DNA of 64,000 nt from Rhodococcus sp. 06-462-5 (GTDB lineage: Bacteria > Actinomycetota > Actinomycetes > Mycobacteriales > Mycobacteriaceae), in NCBI RefSeq assembly GCF_002258315.1, contig NZ_NOYD01000018.1, positions 186,001 to 250,000 on the forward strand. Direction: 5' to 3'. The notes under the pieces were generated by a model. That model saw only the letters and a program-made list of their open reading frames with translations, was not told the origin of the DNA and did not search any database. A program made the translations under genes and the position numbers. Positions 1 through 8,043 of this stretch are shown here, in pieces; position 1 is the stretch's first letter; the number at the start of each line of letters is the position of its first letter.

Positions 1-65
1 AGGGCATATGCCACCAGCTTGCGAATGACTCTCGCTTGGAGTGGGCGCGGGGGGCAAGGTCGTGA
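1..65 (+). CDS. 3' end of an upstream gene, probably the effector of the ABC-3C system (partial)
   Basis: The third forward frame is open from the window edge to a TGA at 63-65. That stop overlaps the proposed GTG start of the next gene (GTGA at 62-65), the usual sign of translational coupling. Only about 20 residues are visible, so the family cannot be read. In ABC-three-component systems a variable effector gene normally precedes the middle component and the ATPase, and the position fits that. The assignment is by context only. Confidence 0.4.
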   Translation, partial: GICHQLANDSRLEWARGARS

Positions 66-535
66 AGCCACTCAACAGTCCGGTTGAGGTCGGTTTGCGC
101 GTCCTGATGGTCTTGACAGAGGCGTTTCCCGAGCATCTGGATATGGATCAGTTGTTATTGCTGGACCACAGTTTGCTCCATAGCGCAGACTTTGGGGGAC
201 CGGAAAGTCTGCACCCGCCGGTACCTGTACGCGCAGGCGAGCTGGGCGTAAAACGCCACCTGATCGAAACTGGCCTCGAGGTGATGATTCGTGCTCACTT
301 GATACACGGCGGTGTAAGCGAGCGAGGCATCGAATTCTGGGCCAGCGAGGCAGCAGACGGATTCACAAAATTGCTGCAGACGGAGTATGCGTTGCAGTTG
401 AGAGTGCGGGCATCATGGGTTGTGGGTAACTTCGGGTCTTTAGACGAGCCCACCCTGCGTGCGGCGATGAGTTCAGTGACAAAGCATTGGTCACAGGAAT
501 TTGCTCAAGTTATCGACCAGGAAAGGCTGCGCTGA
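62..535 (+). CDS. ABC-three-component system middle component (MC2-like)
   Basis: A 157-residue protein beginning MKPLNSPVEVGLR, with LLLLDHSLLHS, a GGPESLHP segment and a late RASWVV motif, which I recognise as the middle-component family that accompanies ABC-3C ATPases. The family is mostly alpha-helical and is thought to couple the ATPase to an effector; its biochemistry is little known. GTG at 62 is preferred over GTG at 41 because family members start at this point and it overlaps the upstream stop. The ATPase gene begins one base after this stop, so the genes form one operon. The surrounding DNA has lower GC than the right half of the window, suggesting transfer. The role in phage or plasmid defence is inferred from the family. 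Confidence 0.7.
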   Translation: MKPLNSPVEVGLRVLMVLTEAFPEHLDMDQLLLLDHSLLHSADFGGPESLHPPVPVRAGELGVKRHLIETGLEVMIRAHLIHGGVSERGIEFWASEAADGFTKLLQTEYALQLRVRASWVVGNFGSLDEPTLRAAMSSVTKHWSQEFAQVIDQERLR

Positions 536-536
536 G

Positions 537-2369
537 ATGTCGCAGATCAGACTCACCCATCTGACCTTCATCGGCGCAACGGTGGAGCCCGCACGGGTGG
601 TGTTCGGGCCTGCGGTGACGTTGGTCCGTGGGCCTTCCGATACAGGGAAGTCCTTCATAGTTGATGCCTTGGATTTTATGATGGGTGCTAACGCGTTAAA
701 GGAAATACCAGAGCGGCAAAATTATTCTACGGTGTTGCTTGGCGTTCAAATGCCTGATGAGCGTCTTGTGACTCTGACTCGATCGGTGGACGGTGGAAAC
801 TTCGGCCTCTACAGGTCAGACATCCGAAGTGGCCCGCTCGCCCCGCCAGATGAGACTTTGACTCCAAAGCATAATGTCGCGTCCGAGACCAACATCTCGC
901 GATTCTTCCTTGCGTGCATAGGACTTGATGGGCGCCGGGTTCGAAAAAATCTACGCAATGCGACTGACAGTCTGAGCTTTCGGAACGTGGTCAACTTATG
1001 TGTGGTCGATGAGACACAGATGCAGGCTGACACACCGCCGGCTTTGACGGGAAACTACGTCACGAGGACCAAGGAGGTATCGGTTCTCAAGATGTTCTTA
1101 CAGGATTCTGACGATTCTGATCTGGTGGAAGTCGAGTCGAAATCTGACGTAGCGAAGGTGAGTGCAGCAAAAATTGAGGTGATAGACCGCATGCTGGCGA
1201 ACCTAGAAGCGGCGCTAGCCGACGCGCCGGAGGCCACAATATTGCGGGACCAGCTCGCCCGGTTGAACTCGACAATTGAGCAGCAGAGCGCATCCATCGG
1301 CGGTCTACTTGAGAGACGCGCGACGGTTAATAGTGAACTCCGATCACAACAGGATCAGTTTTCTAAGCTTGAAGTCGAGTGGGGCGACACATTCGCGCTG
1401 CAGAATCGATTTTTCTTATTGCACCGAAAGTATTTGTCGGACCTCGCGCGTCTAGATACTGTGCGGGAGGCGGGAAACTTGCTGGGCTATTTCGCGGTCG
1501 GAACCTGTGTATTTTGTGGCGCGGAGGCCGAGGACCAACACTACAACACTGATTGTAACGGGGAAGCAACAAATTTTGGTTCAGCGATCGATGAACAGTC
1601 ACGTCGTACCCGCGCGTTGTCAGATGATCTGCAATCGACCATCGACGACCTCGTAGTACGTCGAAAAGAACTTAAGGAACTTGCTCGCCTGTCGTCAGCG
1701 GAGCAATCGAGATTGAGGTCTCGGTTAGCAGATGACGAGCGCACCTTGGCCGTTGATAATTCGGCGCTGAACGAGTACATCCGTAAGCGAAGCGACGTCG
1801 AGCGCTCGTTGGGATTGTATGATCAAATTGAATCTCTCGAAAAGATGAAGCTCGTTGTCCTCGATGAATCGACTGCGGAAACAGCCGCTGTGTCAACATC
1901 AGTCAGCCTGCGGGCTCAGCGCGAATTTTCGCGCGAATTGGTAGATCGTCTCAAGTCATGGGGCTACCCAAAACCCACCGAGGTTCGTTACGACGCATCC
2001 GTGCAGGACATTATTGCTGGTGATCAGATGCGATCAGCCCACGGCAAGGGAGTTCGCGCAATTTTGCATGGTGCCTTCACTCTTGCGCTTGCGCAGTATT
2101 GTTCCGATCGAGTAATCGCGCATCCGGGATTTGTTGTACTCGACAGTCCGCTCGTAACCTACCGACCTCCAGATCAGCCCCAGGTAGATGTAGGAGAGCC
2201 GCCGCGTGACGTCGTAGCCGCATTTTATCGAGACCTGCAGCATAATTCCACGGGACAGGTCATCGTCATGGAGAATACGGATCCACCTGAAGCGCTTGAC
2301 GATCAGACAATGGACATAGTGTTTACTGCCTCCGAAACTGGACGGTATGGATTCTTCCCAGTGCCCTAG
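537..2369 (+). CDS. ABC-three-component system ATPase (Rad50/SMC-like, DUF3732 type)
   Basis: A 610-residue ATPase. Walker A is GPSDTGKS at residues 32-39. A long coiled-coil stretch (about 190-500) is interrupted by a CVFC zinc-hook-like motif at 324-327 followed by further Cys and His. A C-terminal HGKGVRAILHGA signature-like segment and Walker B VVLDSPL (Asp near 536) complete the split head. This is the SMC/Rad50 layout of ABC-3C ATPases, which are proposed to sense nucleic acids and activate an effector. ATG 537 is chosen because it follows the preceding stop by one base; upstream in-frame codons lie inside the middle-component gene. Walker B has Ser after Asp rather than the usual Glu, so hydrolysis may be slow or atypical. 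Confidence 0.75.
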   Translation: MSQIRLTHLTFIGATVEPARVVFGPAVTLVRGPSDTGKSFIVDALDFMMGANALKEIPERQNYSTVLLGVQMPDERLVTLTRSVDGGNFGLYRSDIRSGPLAPPDETLTPKHNVASETNISRFFLACIGLDGRRVRKNLRNATDSLSFRNVVNLCVVDETQMQADTPPALTGNYVTRTKEVSVLKMFLQDSDDSDLVEVESKSDVAKVSAAKIEVIDRMLANLEAALADAPEATILRDQLARLNSTIEQQSASIGGLLERRATVNSELRSQQDQFSKLEVEWGDTFALQNRFFLLHRKYLSDLARLDTVREAGNLLGYFAVGTCVFCGAEAEDQHYNTDCNGEATNFGSAIDEQSRRTRALSDDLQSTIDDLVVRRKELKELARLSSAEQSRLRSRLADDERTLAVDNSALNEYIRKRSDVERSLGLYDQIESLEKMKLVVLDESTAETAAVSTSVSLRAQREFSRELVDRLKSWGYPKPTEVRYDASVQDIIAGDQMRSAHGKGVRAILHGAFTLALAQYCSDRVIAHPGFVVLDSPLVTYRPPDQPQVDVGEPPRDVVAAFYRDLQHNSTGQVIVMENTDPPEALDDQTMDIVFTASETGRYGFFPVP

Positions 2370-2392
2370 ACAGGTTTTTAGGTCTGGGCCAC
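2361..2392 (+). terminator. Hairpin overlapping the ATPase stop codon
   Basis: GTG-CCC-AGAC pairs with GTCT-GGG-CAC around a ten-base loop, with one bulged base on each side. It begins inside the last codons of the ATPase gene. There is no downstream T-run, so it may be a weak terminator or only an mRNA 3' stabiliser. Confidence 0.4.
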
Positions 2393-2823
2393 ATTTCAGC
2401 ATTTACTATTTCTGGCGTGTGCGGATTCTTTGTCGGATTCGAAGCTACTCAAAGGCTTTGTTTGAGATCGATGTGAGTCTCCGCGCTTCGTTCCCGCGTC
2501 CATTGTTGTGTTGAGTTTATGGCTGCTCGCTTGATTAAAAACAGGGAGTGAGGGGGAGTTCGCGACAGTCGTCGGCAAGCGATCTTTCGATCATGGCTCA
2601 GTAGTGCCGCGGTGTGTCAACGGTGCTCAGACGCCACCACTTCTGTTTGGCCACGCCATTAGATCGCATTGCTCTATGAGGTCGGCGAGGGACGCCAGTC
2701 GAATCTGCTTGATGGGTTCCGGTGGGCATCGGTGAGTGCCACCCTATTTCGCCCGCATTCAACATAGTCCCCTAATGTGCGACTTTTGGTAGGTAACGCG
2801 ATAAGGTGTCTGGATTGCAGGGG
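2393..2823. other. Intergenic region between convergent genes; no gene seen
   Basis: About 430 bases of lower-GC sequence between the ABC-3C ATPase and the convergent membrane-protein gene. Short reading frames here lack a ribosome binding site and protein-like composition. No RNA gene or repeat is recognised. Confidence 0.4.
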
Positions 2824-4251
2824 TCAGTCTTCGAGCTCAAAAGTCTGCGACTCTACGGTAAGGCCAGAAATGAGGTCGACCTCTCGAATAGCTTTATTGA
2901 TATTGTGTCTGACGACAATCAAATAGATCAGAGTCAAGACGCATACAATCGAGGCTGTAAGCCATGTAAGGGCGATTACACGACCGCTCATATTGACGAA
3001 AATCGGCACTGTTGCCATCGTGGTGAAGAAGGCGGACATGCCGACGACGAATCTAGGAACGGCCAGCAAGCTGGCGCGCACCTCATGTTCCCCTGGCTGC
3101 GCGAAATAAGCTGAGACCAAAGAAGGTATAATTAGAAGCAACGCCACAGTTGAACCCGATGTAGCGGTAGCAATATTGTTGAGTCGGCCGTCCGATGCAT
3201 GCAGGATTACTCCGAGAGTGAGGATGAGCATGGCTGAAGCGACGGAGATGAAAGATGGTATTAGAAATGAGCGCGTGGTCGGCCTTAGCTCTAGGTAAAG
3301 ATTATAAACGTCAGAGGATTCAGAATTGAGGTACAGTGTCGCGGCAGAGCGAGTGGTCATCTGATGTATGGAGTTCGACGGGCGAAGAGTGCCCGACGCT
3401 TCCTCTGTACCCGATAGCCCTTGTGTGACAATTGGTTCGGTCGCAAATGTGCCCTCAGGGGCATTCAGTCGAATATGTTCTCGCTGGGCTAGTCCGCTAT
3501 TAGTTGCGGTGTATTGAATCAATACACCATCAATGGCAAGTCTTTCCTTGATCGATCTCTGCCCCAGTACGGGCTCGCTGTCAGTGATACTTGTTTTTAG
3601 TATAAAATCCGTATCTAGTGAACCGGAAGTAACAAAGACGATAGGCATGAATTGTAAGGTAAAGGTCGCCATAAACTGTCGGAATTTTGGATCACCGAAC
3701 GCTCGGTCCCACGTCTCGACCTGGAGGGCACTGCTCGACTGTCCTGTCTGGATTCCCCAGAGCTTCTTCAGGCTATCATTATTAATTCCACTACTGACTG
3801 CTTGCACGATGTCGTCGGTGGGGAACGAATGTGCAATGTTATACACTTTGTCAATAGCAGTACTGGAGAACTCCATCGGATCAATACCGCTCTTCTCCGC
3901 GCATGCAAGAATGAGTGCCTGTGCAGCAACAGAGTCGCGCGAGCTCGTTACGAGCGGAATCGCGGCTCCGTTCCCATCTCGGATACTGAAGTCGACCAAG
4001 AGTCCTTTTGGCATCAGTTCCAGGGGGATGAAAATTCCGTTTGCGATCGAGATTTGGTGCTTGCGTGCCCGGCGGAGAAGCTCCGGACCTGAAATAGTCA
4101 TCGAGACGGATCTGCGGGCTCGCTGCAGATCCACGAAATCGATCACCGTTACTCGTCTCTGAACCCAAGACGGATCCTCGACCAGGTCTAGAAAGTACCG
4201 GCCAAGTCTGGCTAAATCTGCCCAGTTTTGGGAGCCTTCAGGCAGCTGCAT
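2824..4251 (-). CDS. Uncharacterised protein with four C-terminal membrane segments
   Basis: A 475-residue protein of no family I recognise. The first 320 or so residues are soluble-looking, with no signal peptide. They are followed by four hydrophobic segments at roughly 333-355, 365-385, 395-415 and 422-445 and a short charged tail. This architecture, a soluble sensor ahead of a terminal TM bundle, recurs in membrane-acting defence effectors, but nothing here proves that role. The start codon lies 6 bases after the stop of the 65-codon ORF upstream, so the two are probably cotranscribed. Base composition is clearly lower in GC than the right half of the window, and the gene sits beside the ABC-3C system, consistent with acquired cargo. 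Confidence 0.6.
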   Translation of the reverse strand: MQLPEGSQNWADLARLGRYFLDLVEDPSWVQRRVTVIDFVDLQRARRSVSMTISGPELLRRARKHQISIANGIFIPLELMPKGLLVDFSIRDGNGAAIPLVTSSRDSVAAQALILACAEKSGIDPMEFSSTAIDKVYNIAHSFPTDDIVQAVSSGINNDSLKKLWGIQTGQSSSALQVETWDRAFGDPKFRQFMATFTLQFMPIVFVTSGSLDTDFILKTSITDSEPVLGQRSIKERLAIDGVLIQYTATNSGLAQREHIRLNAPEGTFATEPIVTQGLSGTEEASGTLRPSNSIHQMTTRSAATLYLNSESSDVYNLYLELRPTTRSFLIPSFISVASAMLILTLGVILHASDGRLNNIATATSGSTVALLLIIPSLVSAYFAQPGEHEVRASLLAVPRFVVGMSAFFTTMATVPIFVNMSGRVIALTWLTASIVCVLTLIYLIVVRHNINKAIREVDLISGLTVESQTFELED

Positions 4252-4257
4252 ACACGA

Positions 4258-4455
4258 CTACTGAGTGGTGTGGGCTGGCTTGAGGTGTCTAGACATTTTC
4301 TCGGAGACCACGCCCCCTCCGCCGGTCTTGATGACAATGGAGCCCTTCGACCCGTCCTTAGCCACACGCTCAATGAGCCGCTTCTGGGCGTCGCTGTGCT
4401 TGCCGCCGGCAATGAACTTCAATTTGCCGGTCTTGGCTCGAGCAAGCTTGCTCAT
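4258..4455 (-). CDS. Small basic protein upstream of the membrane-protein gene
   Basis: A 65-residue ORF rich in Lys, Arg and Gly, with the segment GSIVIKTGGGGVVSEK. Six bases separate it from the following membrane-protein gene, suggesting a two-gene operon. I do not recognise a family. It could be a small regulatory or nucleic-acid-binding partner, or an antitoxin-like companion; these are guesses from size, charge and position. Codon use is moderately typical of high-GC coding DNA, which argues for a real gene. Confidence 0.45.
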   Translation of the reverse strand: MSKLARAKTGKLKFIAGGKHSDAQKRLIERVAKDGSKGSIVIKTGGGGVVSEKMSRHLKPAHTTQ

Positions 4456-4844
4456 GCGTGTGCTGTCGATTCGCTTGTGGGCATGGGTCGGGACCGCTCT
4501 CGTTCTCTTCGCGTGGCGTCAGTTTGGCTGTGTCGGCGCTCTGAGCTGGGGCGTCCGTTGCAAGCGATGCTACGTGCTCGACCTTTGAGACCTTCCACTC
4601 GCCAGCTCCTTGCCACCGTAGAAAAGATGATTCAGGCTACCAGGGATGTTAAACGAGTGTTTGCCGAGGGTGCCGACGACACTCCGGGGGCCGGTCTGGC
4701 TCTGCCAAGAGTGTCAGGGAGGGAGGCCCTGGCAGATCGGACCTCGGTACGCCCCTCTCGCCAGTCTGCGGCTCCATCGTGTGGCGATGCGGGCTACCCG
4801 GAGGGTGCCTCGCGGCTCGAACTTAGTGTGGGTTCGTTAGTCAC
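4456..4844. other. Junction region between acquired block and catabolic cluster; no gene seen
   Basis: Roughly 390 bases with only overlapping frames of poor quality. It lies between the lower-GC block on the left and the truncated PucR gene on the right. No transposase, integrase or tRNA fragment is recognisable that would explain the junction. Confidence 0.35.
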
Positions 4845-6041
4845 TCAAAACATTGGCCGTTGCAATGGAGTCGCAGGAGCCCATTGATGCGGTGGTGCAC
4901 TATGTGTCAGACAGCGGAGAGTCGCCGACCTCCGCCATTTCGCTGAATCCCCGCCCCAGTGCGGGGACGTTGATGTTTCCCGGACAACGAAAGCGCTTGC
5001 TGCGTCTATGTTTTGGGTCAGCATGGCCGGTACGGCTACTTCGGTGTAAAAGGTGAGCGGCGTCGGGCGCTGCGCCATGCGGGCCGAGCGTTCGGCCATG
5101 GCCGCGTCGTGGTGAGAGCGCTGGAAGCCTGCCAACCCGGTTCCACGGGCACCGACTGCTACGCGAATGTCTCGGGTGGAGGGTCGATGGTCGACGAGGG
5201 GGAGGGTGATCGGAAAGCGGCGGCGCCCGCCCCAGGCCCAGACGTTGGCGGCACCGACGGGAAGCACGAGCCGCTGCGTGGCGCCGGCTGCAGTGAGCGC
5301 GTCGTGGGCGGCAGCGTGCAGGTCGGTCGTGTCGGCGCGGCGGCGCGCCGGCTCGAACCACAGGGTCAGCGCGATGTGCTCGACGCTGACGTCGTAATCC
5401 AGTGCCGCGGTGGCGGCGGCTGCGTCGTCGAGTTCGCCGGCGAGGATCGCGCGCACCGCTTCGGCGCGGGTGGCCGCGGCGCTGGCCATCCATCGGTCGC
5501 GTTCGGCGACGTACTCGGTGGCCATGGCCCCAGAGAATTCGTCGATGTAGTCGAAGAGCAGCTCGGAGATGCGTTGCATCTGCGGCACGCGCTGCTCAGC
5601 GTCGACGTAGCGGGTGCAGGCGGCCATGAAGGCGCGCGAGAGGGCTGCATGACCGAGGCGGACACCGCGCAGCACTCGGTCGAGGGCGACTCCGCGGCGG
5701 ACGAATTCACGGTCCCCGCGCAGCGCTTCGTCGGTGATGGCCGGCATGGCATCGTCGAGCTCGGCGATCCGCAACAGAGCGCGGATGGCTGACGATTCGG
5801 TCCCCATCCGCAGTGTGTCGAGTTGTTCGGTACCGCCGCCGATCTCGGGGATCTCCTCGACGATGGTGGTCGCCATCGCCGAACCCACCTCGCAGGCCCA
5901 CGCGACCGGACCGCTGCCGATGCGTTCTGCGGCATCGGCGATGGTGGCCGCGGTACTGGCCGGCGCGGGGGTCTGCGGGTCGATGGGCACCAGGTTGCGC
6001 AGCCACCCCGACCCGGCCACGTCGGGTGCGCCGGTCACCAC
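4845..6041 (-). pseudogene. PucR/CdaR-family transcriptional regulator, C-terminally truncated
   Basis: The frame encodes 398 residues. The first 355 or so resemble PucR-family regulators: an N-terminal helical region and a GGDEF-like middle part ending at AASAFVVRE. Family members continue from there into a C-terminal HTH_30 DNA-binding domain. Here the remaining 43 residues are out-of-frame-looking, rich in Ser, Pro and His, and contain no HTH. The break lies near 4977. The gene starts (GTG) 17 bases after the LeuD-like gene and is last in the catabolic operon. It was presumably a local regulator and can hardly bind DNA in this form. Any protein made would be a stub. Confidence 0.7.
4948..4967. 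repeat. Perfect 7-bp inverted repeat at the PucR break point
   Basis: TCCCCGC and GCGGGGA are separated by six bases, about ten bases beyond the last residue of recognisable PucR homology. It may be a scar of the rearrangement that truncated the gene, or chance in GC-rich DNA. Confidence 0.4.
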
Positions 6042-6057
6042 GGCCCCAGCTCGATGT

Positions 6058-6648
6058 TCATGCGGTGGTTCGGGGCATTCTGGAAGGTCGGCGACGCTCG
6101 AAGTCGGCGATGTCGGCGTCGTACTGGAGCGTCGAGGCGATGTCGTCGAGCCCGTCGAGAAGCTTTCTGCGGGTGGTGGGATCGATGCCGAACGGCACGG
6201 TCAGGGTACCGGCGGTGATGGTGCAGGTGTGCAGGTCGACGGTCATGTTCTCACCGGGGTGCGAGTCGATGTGTTTCCACAGCAGTTCGACGTCGGGTTG
6301 GGCGACCTCGGCGGCGAGCAGGCCGGCTTCGCCGGCGTTGGATCGGAAGATGTCGGCGAACCGCGATGATACGGCGACGCGAAAGCCGAAGTCCCACAAC
6401 GCCCATACTGCGTGTTCGCGGGAGGATCCGATCCCGAAATCGGGTCCGGTCACCAAAATCTGTCCGGTGTCGAACGGCGGACGGTTCAGAATGAAGTCCG
6501 GGTCGGCCCGCCAGCTGGCGAACAGTGCGTCGTCGTAGCCGGTGCGAGTGACGCGCCTCATGTATTCCGAGGGGCAGATCTGGTCGGTGTCGACTCCGCT
6601 ACGCCGCAGGGGCGCAGCGATTCCGGTGACGGTGGTGAAGGCCTGCAT
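6058..6648 (-). CDS. 3-isopropylmalate dehydratase small-subunit-like hydratase (LeuD family)
   Basis: A 196-residue aconitase-superfamily swivel subunit. The family pattern [11 protein letters not shown] is at about residues 77-87, followed by [12 protein letters not shown]. LeuD acts only with a LeuC-type iron-sulfur large subunit, and no large subunit is present in the window. In this operon it more likely hydrates an unsaturated ring-cleavage acid than makes leucine; that is inference. ATG 6648 is preferred over GTG 6660 because a GGAGGTG ribosome site lies 9 bases before it. Two strong hairpins separate it from the upstream LigA gene, so its expression may be reduced relative to the rest of the operon. 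Confidence 0.8.
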   Translation of the reverse strand: MQAFTTVTGIAAPLRRSGVDTDQICPSEYMRRVTRTGYDDALFASWRADPDFILNRPPFDTGQILVTGPDFGIGSSREHAVWALWDFGFRVAVSSRFADIFRSNAGEAGLLAAEVAQPDVELLWKHIDSHPGENMTVDLHTCTITAGTLTVPFGIDPTTRRKLLDGLDDIASTLQYDADIADFERRRPSRMPRTTA

Positions 6649-6692
6649 GGGTTGGTGCACCTCCGGTGCTGCGCGGAGTTGGGTTGCCGGGA

Positions 6693-6723
6693 CCGGGGTG
6701 GCACGCGCGTACGGTCACCCCGG
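6693..6723 (-). terminator. Hairpin in the LigA-LeuD gap
   Basis: CCGGGGTG and CACCCCGG form an 8-bp perfect stem around 15 bases. It is the second of two hairpins in this 124-base gap. No U-tract follows, so it may be an RNA processing or attenuation element rather than a full terminator. Confidence 0.35.
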
Positions 6724-6732
6724 GCCCGGCTG

Positions 6733-6763
6733 TTCTACTCGGCCGGTCGGTCGGCCAGTAGAA
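6733..6763 (-). terminator. Strong hairpin just after the LigA gene
   Basis: TTCTACT pairs with AGTAGAA, extended inward by GGCC/GGCC with one bulged C. It starts ten bases after the LigA stop on the coding strand. There is no T-run, but the stem is long enough to act as an intrinsic terminator-like or attenuating structure in a high-GC actinobacterium. Confidence 0.45.
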
Positions 6764-6772
6764 GATCTGCAC

Positions 6773-7138
6773 TCAGGTCGCGACCGAGGGATACGGCTTG
6801 CCGAGCCAGTGCTGGAGCTGAGCGCCGAATTCGCGTTGGAAGGACAGTGGGCCCTTCTCGAGTGCCCAGGTTTCGTCGTAGATCGCGATGAACAGCGTGA
6901 GGTTGAGGAAGAAGTGTGCGCCCATCTCGAACAGTGCCACGTAGTCGTGGTTGATCAGAGCCTCGCGCTCTTCGTCGGTGAGCGCATAGACGGTGGTGCG
7001 TTCACTGTCGGAGAGCTTGGGCCCGATTTCCTCCTCCCAGCGGCCGACGAACTCTTTCGGGTCCTTGGCGTAGGCGTCGAGGTAGTCGGGGTCGCGGTCG
7101 ACGGTGAACAGGAACTTGTCGACGTAGTACTTGCTCAT
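6773..7138 (-). CDS. Extradiol ring-cleavage dioxygenase, LigA-type small subunit
   Basis: A 121-residue protein matching the alpha subunit (LigA fold) of protocatechuate 4,5-dioxygenase-type enzymes: YYVDKFLFTVDRDP at the N terminus, LTDEEREALINHD in the middle, and an ALFEMGAHFFL helix that covers the active site of LigB. The catalytic iron is held by LigB. The start ATG overlaps the LigB stop by four bases (ATGA), so the two subunits are translationally coupled. The aromatic substrate cannot be read from sequence. Confidence 0.85.
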   Translation of the reverse strand: MSKYYVDKFLFTVDRDPDYLDAYAKDPKEFVGRWEEEIGPKLSDSERTTVYALTDEEREALINHDYVALFEMGAHFFLNLTLFIAIYDETWALEKGPLSFQREFGAQLQHWLGKPYPSVAT

Positions 7139-7995
7139 GCCGGATCTCCGTTCGGGTACCAGGTGAAGTAGGCCTCCATCGTGTGATAGAGATCGAAATT
7201 GTCTACGTACGCGGCCTTTTCGGGTCCGGCGATGCCCATCATCAAGATCAGGTCCATGAAACCGTGGGTGGCGTTTCCGTGACCTGCGAGGGTCTCGAGG
7301 GTGACGTTGTCGAGGATGGCCTCGATGTTGCCTTCGGAGAGCCAGCGGATGGCGTTGGCGTCGAATTCGGGATCGGGTCCGTGTTCACCGAATTGACGTG
7401 GTCCGCCGAGTTCGAGGGACAGATGCCCACTGCCGATGGCCGCGATCCGCTGATCGGAGGGGTACTCGTCGATGACCTCGCGGATCGCGCGGCCGAGATC
7501 CCAGAACCGTTTCGGCGACGGGAGCGGCGGGGCGAAGATGTTGGTGTAGATCGGCACCACCGGTAGGTCGGCCTCGGGGCGAGTGGTGATGATCGGGCAG
7601 ATGATCGAGTGATCGATCTTGAGTTCGTTGCTGAACGAGAAGTCGAACCCGCGGTCCATCAGCCCTTGGAGCAGGAAACCGGAGAGCTCTTCGTGGCCCT
7701 CCAGAACATATTTGGGGATGCCGAATTCGCGTTCTTCGTTGTAGAAGGTGGCGTCGTAGCGCGGCGCTTTCCCGATGAGGAAGGTCGGGTAGTTGTCGAG
7801 GAAGAACTGGTGGAAGTGGTCGGCTCCGACCATCACCAGGATGTCCGGCTTCGCCGCGGTCAGTGTCTCGCGGTAGGCCTCGACCTTTCGCTTCCACTCC
7901 GCCGCGAACGGGGGCTGTTCCTCCACCGGGCCGGTGGTGGCTTTGTAATAGAACGGGTGATGGGTAGTGCCGAGCACTGCCGCCAGTGTCGCCAT
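7135..7995 (-). CDS. Extradiol ring-cleavage dioxygenase, LigB-type catalytic subunit
   Basis: A 286-residue class III extradiol dioxygenase. His residues expected to bind Fe(II) and act as base are visible in GTTHHPF near the start and in VGADHFHQFF near residue 58. SGHLSLE (about 187-193) and AGHGNATHGF match the conserved C-terminal half. The family cleaves catecholic rings next to the hydroxyls (protocatechuate, gallate, methylgallate, dihydroxypyridines). It lies in an operon with a flavin hydroxylase that could make the dihydroxylated substrate. ATG 7995 is preceded by GAGGAGAC spaced as a ribosome site. No LigC, LigI, LigJ or LigK homologue is present, so the downstream route differs from the classical 4,5-pathway. 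Confidence 0.85.
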   Translation of the reverse strand: MATLAAVLGTTHHPFYYKATTGPVEEQPPFAAEWKRKVEAYRETLTAAKPDILVMVGADHFHQFFLDNYPTFLIGKAPRYDATFYNEEREFGIPKYVLEGHEELSGFLLQGLMDRGFDFSFSNELKIDHSIICPIITTRPEADLPVVPIYTNIFAPPLPSPKRFWDLGRAIREVIDEYPSDQRIAAIGSGHLSLELGGPRQFGEHGPDPEFDANAIRWLSEGNIEAILDNVTLETLAGHGNATHGFMDLILMMGIAGPEKAAYVDNFDLYHTMEAYFTWYPNGDPA

Positions 7996-8043
7996 GAAAA
8001 GAGTCTCCTCGGTGAAGGTAGCGGATGGGCTGTAGTGAAGCTT

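Noticed and set aside
4228-4887. 219-codon plus-strand frame across the left junction
   Set aside because: It runs antisense to the small basic ORF and the membrane-protein start, has no ribosome site and an unlikely composition; treated as a shadow.
5013-5792. Long plus-strand frames over the PucR and catabolic genes
   Set aside because: High-GC DNA gives long antisense frames; the minus-strand products match known families along their length.
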